Assembly: GCF_014529705.1 (NCBI RefSeq)
Contig: NZ_JAANIH010000021.1
Span: 1 to 64,000 of the forward strand
Length of the DNA stretch: 64,000 bases
Reading direction: 5' to 3'
Source of the DNA: Bradyrhizobium campsiandrae
GTDB lineage: Bacteria; Pseudomonadota; Alphaproteobacteria; Rhizobiales; Xanthobacteraceae
Both the position numbers and the translations under genes were made by a program. Under the pieces are notes generated by a model. It was not told the origin of the DNA. It was given only the letters and a program-made list of their open reading frames with translations, and ran no database searches. Positions 42,702 to 50,489 of the stretch are shown in pieces (position 1 is the first letter of the stretch; every line of letters begins with the position of its first letter).

Positions 42702-42857
42702 ATGCACCGAGGCGAATTCGAGCGAGCCATCAACTTCGAGGCGGATCTGGGAATTTTTGAGGTGATCTCCGATCGTGAATGCGGTGCATGCCAGCAGGCG
42801 GGGGCGCTGCGCAGCGTTGGGTACGCGGCCGACGACGTGTTCTGCCGCGTGGAGTAA
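42702..42857 (+). CDS. Possible 51-aa ORF directly after the AraC gene
   Basis: The ATG follows the AraC stop without a gap (TGAATG). The peptide begins MHRGEFERAINFEADLGIF and has three cysteines in its middle and end. No ribosome site of its own and no known family are seen. Reinitiation after the AraC stop is possible, but it may be chance. Confidence 0.22.
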   Translation: MHRGEFERAINFEADLGIFEVISDRECGACQQAGALRSVGYAADDVFCRVE

Positions 42858-42902
42858 GGCATGGTGCAGCGTTGCGTGCGGCGCCGTTCGTTGGAGTCTT
42901 GA

Positions 42903-43151
42903 ATGCGCCGTTTCTTCTTCGACCTCATGGTCGGCAATGTCGTGAAAATCGATCCGGGTGGCATGGTGTTCGAGCATGCCGGGGCAACGTTCGTGGTCGC
43001 CGACGAGATGGCGAGGCATCTGTTCGTCTGGCGCGACGATTTGCGCGATCGCGATGCGTGGATCCGTGTCAGGGACAATGGCGGGCGCGAGATCTATCGC
43101 GCCGCGGTTTGGGCTGAGAGTCCCGAAAAGCCCGGTTGGGACCGGACCTGA
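42903..43151 (+). CDS. DUF6894-type small protein
   Basis: This 82-aa protein starts MRRFFFDLMVGNVVKIDPGG, resembling the small RxFFD-type proteins grouped as DUF6894 that are very numerous in Bradyrhizobium. The middle has a helix (VVADEMARHLFVWRDD) and the end is a beta-rich IRVRDNGGREIYRAAV. Cytoplasmic; function unknown. It is separated from the autotransporter start by 248 bp. Confidence 0.6.
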   Translation: MRRFFFDLMVGNVVKIDPGGMVFEHAGATFVVADEMARHLFVWRDDLRDRDAWIRVRDNGGREIYRAAVWAESPEKPGWDRT

Positions 43152-43299
43152 AGCCCGCGGGCGGTGTCGCAGCTCTGCATCACTGACGCACGAGAGAGCC
43201 GCAAGTTCGTTCTGAGACCAAACCCGGTCGCATCTGTCCAAGTCGGATGATGGGCGTCCTTCTACCTTGGCGATCAGCGATTCACGGATTGCTGCGACT

Positions 43300-43321
43300 G
43301 CCTCCTTCGATCGGAGGAGGC
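43300..43321. other. Stem-loop in the autotransporter leader
   Basis: GCCTCCT and AGGAGGC are 7-bp inverted repeats around an 8-base loop (TCGATCGG). The right arm contains an AGGAGG Shine-Dalgarno-like sequence that would be hidden in the folded state. The core CGATCGGAGGA recurs in the palindrome after the gene. Confidence 0.4.
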
Positions 43322-43362
43322 CGACGCAATATGTCTGCACGCCAGTCGGGTGCAGGCCTTCG

Positions 43363-43398
43363 CTTGGGGAATGACTTGGGGAATGACTTGGGGAATGA
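43363..43398 (+). repeat. Three tandem 12-bp repeats just before the autotransporter start
   Basis: CTTGGGGAATGA occurs three times head to tail (43363, 43375, 43387) and ends one base before the ATG at 43400. Each unit carries a GGGG purine run and an ATG. The number of units could vary by slippage without shifting any upstream in-frame start, because 12 is divisible by three. Confidence 0.8.
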
Positions 43399-43399
43399 A

Positions 43400-46300
43400 A
43401 TGAAACGATGGCTTCTTGCAACCGTCAACCGCCGCCTGCTGCAGGTTCCGGCGTCCGCGCTGCTGCTGGCGCCCTTGCTGGTGATCGACCGGGCGGAGGC
43501 GGCATGTACGCCGGTCGCGCCGGTGAGCAACGCAACCATCGTCTGTTCGGGAAATGTCGATACACAGCAGGGTGGTGTGACCGGATACGGCACCATCACC
43601 GACGATAACAACACCTATCAGGTCGCAGCGGGCGCGACCGTTCACGGAAGCTCCTTCGGCATCACGACCGGCTCGGGCGGCGTTTTGACCAATCTCGGCA
43701 CGATCGACGGACCCAACGGAGCCGGCCTCAGGGCCGGCGATGTGACGGTCTCCAATGCCGCCGGAGCCATGATCTCCGGTTTCAACGGCATCACGGCAGC
43801 GACGCTCAAGCTGGACAACGCCGGAACGATCACGAGCGGTCTGCAAGGGCACGGCATTGACGCGACGACGGTCACCGTGAGCAATTCCGGAACGATCATC
43901 GGCATTGGTACCAACTCCATCGGAATCAGCGCAACCACGGTCACCGTGACCGCGAACACCGGAACGATTTCCGGTGTCCGGTTCGGCGTGTCTACGACAG
44001 CCGATGCGACCATTGCCAATGGTGGTTCCATTACCGCCACCGGCGCAAATGGCACCGCCGTCGTCGCAAGTGGCAACGCCTCGATCGATAACCACGGAAT
44101 AATCTCGGCGCTGGCCGCTGGAGGCATCGCCGTCAATGTCTTCGGTTCGGTGACAATGACCGCCAATTCGTCGCGGATCGAAGGCGACGCAATGGGCGTC
44201 AGTGCCGGAACAAACGCGACTGTCAACAACACGGGCATGATCCTGGCGAACGCAGCGAACGGCGTCGCTCTTCGAGTCATCAACACGGTCACGGTCGCCA
44301 ATGCAGGCGACATCAAGGCGCTCGGTGCCGGCAGCGTCGGCATCCTGGCAGGAACAGTCGTGCTGTCCGCCAACTCGTCCCTGATCTCCGGAGGACGCAA
44401 CGGAATTTCCGCCAACACCGCGACGATCACGAACAGCGGTGGCTCCATCTCGGCACTCGACGTCAATGGGATCGCCATCAATGCGGTAACGGCGACGGTC
44501 ACGAATGCCGGAAGCATTACCGCGGCGGCCACGGGCGGGGTGGGCATCCACGCCGGCACCGTGAATGTCACGGCCAACACAGGGCTGATCGCGGGCGAGA
44601 GCCGCGCCATCATGTCGGTGTCGGGCGCGGTCGCCGTAAGCAACAATACCGGCGGGACCATCCAGAGTGCGAACGTCAATGGGATTGCGATCTCCGCAGT
44701 GACGGATGCGAACATCGCCAATGCCGGCACGATCAAAGGCGGCACGAATGGAGGAAGGGCCGTTTCCGCCGGCAATAGCGCCACCATTGCCAATGCGTCA
44801 GGAGGCTTGATCTCCGCCGGCCAGTTCGGCGTCAGCGCCAACCTGGTCACGATGAACAATGCCGGCATTGTCGAATCGACCGGCTTCGGCGCCGCCGTCG
44901 ATGCCCAGACGGCGAATGTCACCAATTCCGGCACGCTTCGCGCGGTGGGCGAGAACGTGGTTCAGGCCGTCACGGCGGTGGCCTTGCAGAACTCGGGAAC
45001 CATTAGCGGGACTGCCGGCGCGAATGGCATCTTTTCCGGCGGGCGTGCCGATGTCGTCAACTCGGGGTCCATCAGTGCGAAAAACGGGATACTCACCGGA
45101 GGCGCGCTCAATCTGACGAACATGGCAGGCGGCACCATCGCCGGTACCATCGACGGCGTTTTCGCTCAAGGCGCCGCCATGATCAGCAATGCTGGAACCA
45201 TTACGGGTGGCCCGTTTGCCATTGCGACAAACAGCACGACGAGCATCACCAATACCGGCACCATCAGCGGCAATGTCGGCATTCGGTCATCCGGTGCGGC
45301 TGATATCGTCAATGCCGGAACCATCACGGGGACCAGCGGCACGGCGATCAAGCTGACCAGCGCAGCCGATACGCTGACGCTGTTGCCCGGCTCGAAGATC
45401 AATGGCGTCGTCGATTTCGGCTTCGGCCATGACGTCGTCAACGTCAATCTGGCGCCGACGAGCAGGGTGTCCTCGTTGACATCAGTCACATTGCCGACCT
45501 TTGCGAACTTCGAGGGGACCATCAACACCATTACTTCGGGCGGCAGCTTCAACGGCCCGTCGGTCGTCTCGGGCAGCACGCTCGCGACGCTCGATCCGAC
45601 GGCGCTGGCACAGACCGATCGCACGCTGATGGACTTCACCGGCGGCGTCTCCTCGCTTGTCCAGGGGCGCCTGAACGGCGGCTCGGGCGGTGCCGGCAGC
45701 AACATGATGGCGATGGCCTATGCGCCCGAGACGGCACAGGCCGGGCCCTTCACCAAGGCGCCGAAGAGCCTCTGGACCGATCCCGCGCCGATCACCGTCT
45801 GGGCCAATAGCTTCGGCGGCCAGCGCATTCAGGACGAGACGGCCTCGACCCTGCGCGCGACCTCGACCGCCTGGGGCGGTGCCGTCGGCATCGACCGCAA
45901 GGTGCAGCCGAACTGGCTGGTCGGCGCCTTCCTCGGCGGCGGGCAGGGCGGCCTGTCGGTCGATCTCAACTCGCAATCGGTCGACACCGCCTATGTCTTC
46001 GGCGGCGCCTACAGCCGGTTTGAATGGGCCGCGCAATTCTTCGATTTCACGCTCCAGGGCGGCAGTGCCGACAACAAATCGCGACGTCTCGTGCTCAACG
46101 GTGCCGCTGTCGGAGGCATGGAGACGGCAACCGCGAGTTACAGCGGATGGTACATCAGTCCCGAGCTCGCCTATGGCTACAAGCTCGAGATCGGCAATGG
46201 CTATCTGCTGACGCCGACGGCGCGGCTGCGTTATGTCGCGGGCCGGTTCGACGGCTATAGCGAGACCGGCTCCGCGCAAGGCCTGTCGGTCGGCGGCCGT

Positions 46301-46624
46301 ACGCTCCAGGACATCGAGGAGCGCGGCGAGGTCGATCTCTCCCGGGTCACGCGCTTCGATGGCGGTGAGCTCAAAGCCAACATTCATGGCGGCGTGATCG
46401 CGCTTCAACGCGTGGGCGACACCACCATCAACACGGTGCTGCTTGGTCAGACCCTGTCCTTCGTCACGCCGGGCAGCCGAAGCACGGTCGGCGCCGTCGC
46501 GGGCTTCGGCCTCGACTATCGCACCAGTCGCAACCTGTCCCTGTTCGGGGCCGTGGAGGGCATGATGATGTCTGATCAGAGCCGCACGGGAACCGCGAAA
46601 GGGGGCCTCCGCGTCGCGTTCTGA
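43400..46624 (+). CDS. Autotransporter (type Va) with repetitive passenger
   Basis: This 1074-aa outer-membrane protein has a signal peptide (MKRWLLATVNRRLLQ then a hydrophobic core, cleavage near EAA at ~35). The passenger of ~700 residues is built from degenerate repeats of the form NAGTI-x(5-8)-G-I-x-A and V-T/A-N-x-G, expected to form a long beta-helix. A linker ~residues 750-790 leads to a ~280-residue beta-barrel ending in RVAF, the usual terminal phenylalanine. It probably mediates surface adhesion. I chose the ATG at 43400 directly after the tandem repeats; an upstream in-frame start at 43247 would add 51 residues. Flanking LuxR/AraC genes suggest regulated expression. Confidence 0.88.
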   Translation: MKRWLLATVNRRLLQVPASALLLAPLLVIDRAEAACTPVAPVSNATIVCSGNVDTQQGGVTGYGTITDDNNTYQVAAGATVHGSSFGITTGSGGVLTNLGTIDGPNGAGLRAGDVTVSNAAGAMISGFNGITAATLKLDNAGTITSGLQGHGIDATTVTVSNSGTIIGIGTNSIGISATTVTVTANTGTISGVRFGVSTTADATIANGGSITATGANGTAVVASGNASIDNHGIISALAAGGIAVNVFGSVTMTANSSRIEGDAMGVSAGTNATVNNTGMILANAANGVALRVINTVTVANAGDIKALGAGSVGILAGTVVLSANSSLISGGRNGISANTATITNSGGSISALDVNGIAINAVTATVTNAGSITAAATGGVGIHAGTVNVTANTGLIAGESRAIMSVSGAVAVSNNTGGTIQSANVNGIAISAVTDANIANAGTIKGGTNGGRAVSAGNSATIANASGGLISAGQFGVSANLVTMNNAGIVESTGFGAAVDAQTANVTNSGTLRAVGENVVQAVTAVALQNSGTISGTAGANGIFSGGRADVVNSGSISAKNGILTGGALNLTNMAGGTIAGTIDGVFAQGAAMISNAGTITGGPFAIATNSTTSITNTGTISGNVGIRSSGAADIVNAGTITGTSGTAIKLTSAADTLTLLPGSKINGVVDFGFGHDVVNVNLAPTSRVSSLTSVTLPTFANFEGTINTITSGGSFNGPSVVSGSTLATLDPTALAQTDRTLMDFTGGVSSLVQGRLNGGSGGAGSNMMAMAYAPETAQAGPFTKAPKSLWTDPAPITVWANSFGGQRIQDETASTLRATSTAWGGAVGIDRKVQPNWLVGAFLGGGQGGLSVDLNSQSVDTAYVFGGAYSRFEWAAQFFDFTLQGGSADNKSRRLVLNGAAVGGMETATASYSGWYISPELAYGYKLEIGNGYLLTPTARLRYVAGRFDGYSETGSAQGLSVGGRTLQDIEERGEVDLSRVTRFDGGELKANIHGGVIALQRVGDTTINTVLLGQTLSFVTPGSRSTVGAVAGFGLDYRTSRNLSLFGAVEGMMMSDQSRTGTAKGGLRVAF

Positions 46625-46687
46625 GCCGGCATCAGCCCTGGCGGCCCGAATGCGACGCCGCCGGCCGGGCCCCATCCGCCCGGCCGG

Positions 46688-46713
46688 CCCCATCCTCCGA
46701 TCGGAGGATGGGG
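46688..46713. terminator. Perfect 26-bp palindrome after the autotransporter
   Basis: CCCCATCCTCCGA is followed directly by its exact reverse complement. It lies 64 bp after the autotransporter stop, next to other GC-rich inverted segments (46660-46687). A run of T is absent, so it would be a stem without a classical U-tract. It could instead be a protein-binding site before LuxR regulator 2. Confidence 0.45.
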
Positions 46714-46769
46714 GCGTGCGCCTGATGTGTTATGGATCAGGCATTGTTCATCCAAAGCCATTGAACGCC

Positions 46770-47885
46770 ATGCCGAGCGCGCGGAAGCTGCCCGATCTGG
46801 TCGAACAGATCTACGATGCCGGTCTCGATCCGGCGCTGTGGAATGACGTCGTCCTGGGGATCCGCGATTTCGTCGGTGGCCAGGCCTGCGGATTGTTTTC
46901 CAAGGATTCGATCAGCAAGTTCGGCGTCACGCATTATTATTGCGGGGCCGATCCGCACTACATCCAGCTCTATTCGCAGACCCATTCCAAGTTCGATCCG
47001 CTGACGATCCTGCCGCCACACGGCCAGATTGTGAGCATTCCCGACCTCGTCAATTTCGACGAATATCGCCGCGGACGCTTCTATCAGGAATGGATGCAGC
47101 CGCAGGGTTGCAGTGATGCCGCCAATGTCGTGCTGGAGGCGTCGAATGCGAGCTGCCCGGTGATGATGACGGTGCTGTCGGGCCGGCGCATGGTCGATGC
47201 CGGAATGAAGCATCGGATGTCGCTGCTCGTGCCGCACGCCAGCCGTGCGCTGCTCGTCAACCGGGCGATCAGCACCCAGCTGACGCTGGCGAGCGCGCTC
47301 GCCGACGTGCTGGATAGTCTGTCGTCCGGCATCTTTCTGCTCGATTCCGGCTGTCATGTGGTGCACGCCAATGCAAGCGGTCACGCGCTGCTGGAGGCCG
47401 ACGACGTGGTGCGCCTCGTTGCCGGTCAGCTCGTGGCCAGCGGCACCGAGGCCAATCAGATGCTGCGCGACAGCTTTGCGGGTCGCGGAGTTCCCTCGAA
47501 TGCCGCGGGAGGACAAGCGATCCCGTTGCTTTCCCCGAAAGGTGAACGTTACGTCGCGCATATCCTGCCGCTCTCCTCGGTGTTGCGAAACGGCAGCGAG
47601 CGGTCGTGCGATGCGGTCGGCGCGCTGCTGCTGCGCAAGGTGGCGCTCGGCGGGCAGTCCTACGGCGAGCTGATCGCGCGGACGTTCGAGCTGACGCCGG
47701 CCGAGCTGCGGGTGTTTCTGTCGATCGTCGAGGTGGGCGGCGTTCCCGAGACGTCCGTTGCGCTCGGAATCGCGGAGACGACGGTGAAGACGCATCTGCA
47801 TCGCGTCTTCGCCAAGACGGGCGTTTCGCGGCAGGCGGACCTCGTCAAGCTTGCTGCCGGCTTCGCCAATCCGCTCGTCAACTGA
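46770..47885 (+). CDS. LuxR-type transcriptional regulator 2
   Basis: This 371-aa protein has the same layout as the regulators at 40350 and 47993. Its N-terminal half has EQIYDAGLDPALWNDVV and FDEYRRGRFYQEWMQPQG. The centre is PAS-like (IFLLDSGCHVVHANASG), and the C-terminal LuxR HTH includes AETTVKTHLHRVFAKTG. It is very similar to the next gene, a tandem duplication. The ATG at 46770 was chosen because homology begins there; another ATG lies at 46725. Signal unknown. Confidence 0.87.
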   Translation: MPSARKLPDLVEQIYDAGLDPALWNDVVLGIRDFVGGQACGLFSKDSISKFGVTHYYCGADPHYIQLYSQTHSKFDPLTILPPHGQIVSIPDLVNFDEYRRGRFYQEWMQPQGCSDAANVVLEASNASCPVMMTVLSGRRMVDAGMKHRMSLLVPHASRALLVNRAISTQLTLASALADVLDSLSSGIFLLDSGCHVVHANASGHALLEADDVVRLVAGQLVASGTEANQMLRDSFAGRGVPSNAAGGQAIPLLSPKGERYVAHILPLSSVLRNGSERSCDAVGALLLRKVALGGQSYGELIARTFELTPAELRVFLSIVEVGGVPETSVALGIAETTVKTHLHRVFAKTGVSRQADLVKLAAGFANPLVN

Positions 47886-47946
47886 TCGCTCGATCGGCAT
47901 CGGGCTCGTTGAACCTATTGGCCGCTCGATCGACTCCATGGAAAAG

Positions 47947-47970
47947 CCGCGGGACAGTCACGTTCCGCGG
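47947..47970. other. Hairpin between the tandem LuxR genes
   Basis: CCGCGGGAC pairs with GTTCCGCGG (one G-T pair) around a 6-base loop. It lies 22 bp before the start of LuxR regulator 3 and could end transcription of regulator 2 or modulate regulator 3. There is no T-run. Confidence 0.35.
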
Positions 47971-47992
47971 CGCCTGACGATTGACCCTTGCA

Positions 47993-49105
47993 ATGCAGCT
48001 GACTGGCAAACATTCCGAGCTGATCGAGCGCATCTATGACGCCGGCCTCGATCCCGATCTGTGGGCCGACGTCGTCGTCATGCTCAACGGTTTCTTCGGC
48101 AGCCGGGCCTGCGGCCTGATTTCCAAGGACAAGGTCAGCAAATCGGGCGCGACGCATTATTATTGCGGTGTCGATCCGCACTTTATCCGGCTCTATGCCG
48201 ACGAATACGCCCAGCACGATCCGCTCGCCAGGCTGCCGCGCTATGGCGAGGTGCGCAACATTCCCGATCTCGTCGACTTCGACGAATATCGTCGCGGCCG
48301 CTTCTATCAGGAATGGCTGCGCCCGCAGGGATGTGCCGACGTCGCCAATGTGGTGCTGGAGCGGGCGAACTCGTCCTGTCCGATGCTGATGACGGTCATT
48401 CCGGGCAGAGAGATGCTGGACGCCAAGATGCGGGCGCGCATGCAGCTCGTGGTTCCACACGCCAGCCGTGCCTTGATGATCAACCGGACCATCGTGCGAA
48501 AGCAGCAGAAGTCGACGGCGCTGGCCGAAATCGTCGATCGCCTCAAGGCCGGCGTGATCCTGCTCGATTCCGCCTGCAACATCGTCCACAGCAATCCGGC
48601 GGCGGATGCGATCCTGGAGGCCGACGATGTGCTGCGATCCGTCCATGGCCGGCTGCTGGCGAGCTCGTCTGAGGCGAATGCGGCGCTGCGCGAGGTGTTT
48701 CGCGGCGAAGCGGAGGTGGCCGCCGCGGCGGCAGCGAACCGCAAAATTCAACTGACATCGCATGACGGATCCCACTACGTCGCCCATGTGATCGCGTTGC
48801 CGTCGCTGCTGCGGCAGGGGCGCGCCGATGGCGCCATCGGCGCGCTGTTCGTCTGGAAGGCGAAGCTCGATGCCCGTGCCTGCGCCGGCTTGATCGACCG
48901 CACCTTCGAACTGACACCTGCGGAGCTCAGGGTTCTGCAATCGATCGTCGACATCGGCGGCGTGCCGGAGACGGCGGGCGCGCTCGGGATCGCCGAGACG
49001 ACGGTCAAGACGCATCTGCATCGTGTCTTCGACAAGACCGGCACGAGCCGCCAGGCCGAGCTCGTCAAACTCGTGGCAGGATTCTCCAATCCTCTTGTTC
49101 ATTGA
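47993..49105 (+). CDS. LuxR-type transcriptional regulator 3
   Basis: This 370-aa tandem paralog of regulator 2 shares ERIYDAGLDPDLWADVV, FDEYRRGRFYQEWLRPQG and the HTH region AETTVKTHLHRVFDKTG. The central PAS-like region is more diverged (VILLDSACNIVHSNPAAD), with an alanine run before residue 250. I used the ATG at 47993; a TTG at 47981 is in frame. The two copies are 107 bp apart. No cognate synthase gene is nearby. Confidence 0.87.
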   Translation: MQLTGKHSELIERIYDAGLDPDLWADVVVMLNGFFGSRACGLISKDKVSKSGATHYYCGVDPHFIRLYADEYAQHDPLARLPRYGEVRNIPDLVDFDEYRRGRFYQEWLRPQGCADVANVVLERANSSCPMLMTVIPGREMLDAKMRARMQLVVPHASRALMINRTIVRKQQKSTALAEIVDRLKAGVILLDSACNIVHSNPAADAILEADDVLRSVHGRLLASSSEANAALREVFRGEAEVAAAAAANRKIQLTSHDGSHYVAHVIALPSLLRQGRADGAIGALFVWKAKLDARACAGLIDRTFELTPAELRVLQSIVDIGGVPETAGALGIAETTVKTHLHRVFDKTGTSRQAELVKLVAGFSNPLVH

Positions 49106-49315
49106 CGCGCCGGTTCGCTGCGAAAAGCAGCAGAATGATGCCCGCCATTTCATCATCACAATGTTATCGCGCGTCATTCGTTTGGGTGACGCGATTCGCA
49201 GCGTTCTCTCCTACGAGAGCACACGAGTTCTTGTTCGTCGCGCTGGCGTCGTGTGTGAAGCAATTCACAGCTGATGGAAGTGAGTTCCATCAATCTCGCT
49301 CGCAAGGAGATCGTC

Positions 49316-49573
49316 ATGCGAACAACGTCACGGAGCCTGGTCGGGAAGTTCCATGGTGCCGTCGATCGCATGATCGCGGCGATGCATCAGCAGCGCGCCA
49401 TCGAGGCCCGGCGCGTCCTGCGGCGCTACCGCCATCTGCTGGATGCCTCGCCCGAAATGTCGCCTTTCAACGAATTCATTTCTGTCTGCAATGAAGAGGA
49501 ATTTTCAGAAAATGCCTATCAATCTGATGCGTGCGAGCGTACGGCCCGTCACCCCCGTCTCCAGCGCGCGTAA
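49316..49573 (+). CDS. Small basic hypothetical protein
   Basis: This 85-aa protein starts MRTTSRSLVGKFHGAVDRM. The centre is a basic helix (QRAIEARRVLRRYRHLL) and the C-terminus is acidic then basic (CNEEEFSENAYQSD). AAGGAG lies 8 bases before the ATG. The 3' end overlaps the next small gene by 62 bases in another frame. Function unknown. Confidence 0.6.
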   Translation: MRTTSRSLVGKFHGAVDRMIAAMHQQRAIEARRVLRRYRHLLDASPEMSPFNEFISVCNEEEFSENAYQSDACERTARHPRLQRA

Positions 49574-49745
49574 CGGCAGTATCGTCGCGATCGCGCTCAC
49601 GGCTGCGCTCGTCATCCTCCAACTGGTCGGCCTCGTCATGCTGGAACGATCGCACGCGCATGCGATGCAGGGATCGTTTCCGCGCGAGGCTGCGGCCTGC
49701 GCGGAAAGCGCATCCATGCCGGTCACGCCAATTCCCTATGACTGA
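49512..49745 (+). CDS. Small single-pass membrane protein
   Basis: This 77-aa protein has one hydrophobic helix (SIVAIALTAALVILQLVGLV, about residues 23-45) and a short periplasmic-type tail with one cysteine. A GAGGAA run lies ~12 bases upstream. It is embedded at the end of the preceding gene in a different frame. Upstream ATG 49491 is an alternative start. Function unknown. Confidence 0.45.
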   Translation: MPINLMRASVRPVTPVSSARNGSIVAIALTAALVILQLVGLVMLERSHAHAMQGSFPREAAACAESASMPVTPIPYD

Positions 49746-49760
49746 GCCGGAGGGCGAACC

Positions 49761-50489
49761 ATGCCTGACATCACGACCCTGCTGCTGCTCAGCGTCGCCG
49801 TGTTCGCGGGCGCGTTCGTCTCCGGACTTTCCGGCTTCGCATTTTCGGCCGTCGCGGGGACGGTCCTGCTCCGGGTGTTTCAGCCGCTCGAAGCCGTGCC
49901 GCTGATGATGGCGTGCAGCATTGGCGTGCAGGCGACCAATCTGTGGGCACTCCGGCGCAATATCCGCTGGGAGGGCAGCCTGCTGCTGATCGTCGGTGGA
50001 TTGATCGGCGTTCCCATCGCGGTGTCGCTGCTGCAGTCGACCGACACGCATCTGCTGCGGCGCGGCTTTGGCGTCGTCGTCGCGCTCTATGCCGGCTACA
50101 TGCTGCTGCGGCCGACGCTGGTGACGGCGGGCGAGGCCGTCGGCCGGCACTGGGTGGCGCTGATTGGATTCGGCGGCGGCCTGGTGGGCGGGCTCACCGC
50201 GATGCCCGGTGCGATCCCGACGATCTGGTGCGACATGCGCGGCATGCCCAAGAGCGAGCAGCGCGGCCTGGTGCAGCCGTTCATCGCCGCGATGCAGCTG
50301 TTTGCGATCGTGCTGCTGGTCGGTCACCAGGATCTGTCGTCAAAAGTCTTTGTCGACCTCGCGGTCAGCCTGCCCGCCTTGTTTGCGGGCTCGGCCCTTG
50401 GCGTGATTGCCTTTCACCGGGTCAACGAGACGGTCTTTCGCAAGACCGTGCTCGTTCTGTTGCTGATCTCCGGCATTTCCCTGGTCTAG
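49761..50489 (+). CDS. TauE/SafE-family exporter
   Basis: This 242-aa membrane protein has seven to eight hydrophobic segments and the paired family motifs GAFVSGLSGFAFS near the N-terminus and GFGGGLVGGLTAMPGA in the second half. Members export sulfite or sulfonate-like organic anions. It may be cotranscribed with the preceding small membrane-protein gene, 15 bp away. Its stop overlaps the stop of the convergent RND pump gene by four bases. Confidence 0.88.
   Translation: MPDITTLLLLSVAVFAGAFVSGLSGFAFSAVAGTVLLRVFQPLEAVPLMMACSIGVQATNLWALRRNIRWEGSLLLIVGGLIGVPIAVSLLQSTDTHLLRRGFGVVVALYAGYMLLRPTLVTAGEAVGRHWVALIGFGGGLVGGLTAMPGAIPTIWCDMRGMPKSEQRGLVQPFIAAMQLFAIVLLVGHQDLSSKVFVDLAVSLPALFAGSALGVIAFHRVNETVFRKTVLVLLLISGISLV

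Noticed and set aside
43363..43398. Tandem 12-bp repeats as a CRISPR or iteron origin
   Set aside because: Only three contiguous units without spacers, directly before a start codon, with no replication genes nearby.
43642..44934. A 430-codon minus-strand frame with hydrophobic composition
   Set aside because: It is antisense to the repetitive autotransporter passenger. Its Pro/Ala/Val-rich pattern mirrors the repeats rather than a membrane protein.
43650..45350. Repeated short motifs suggesting a CRISPR array or satellite
   Set aside because: The repeats are degenerate, in frame and read as beta-helix repeats of an autotransporter passenger; there are no identical repeats with unique spacers.
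40350..49105. Quorum-sensing luxI/luxR pair
   Set aside because: No acyl-homoserine-lactone synthase gene is visible, and the LuxR proteins lack a recognisable autoinducer-binding domain.
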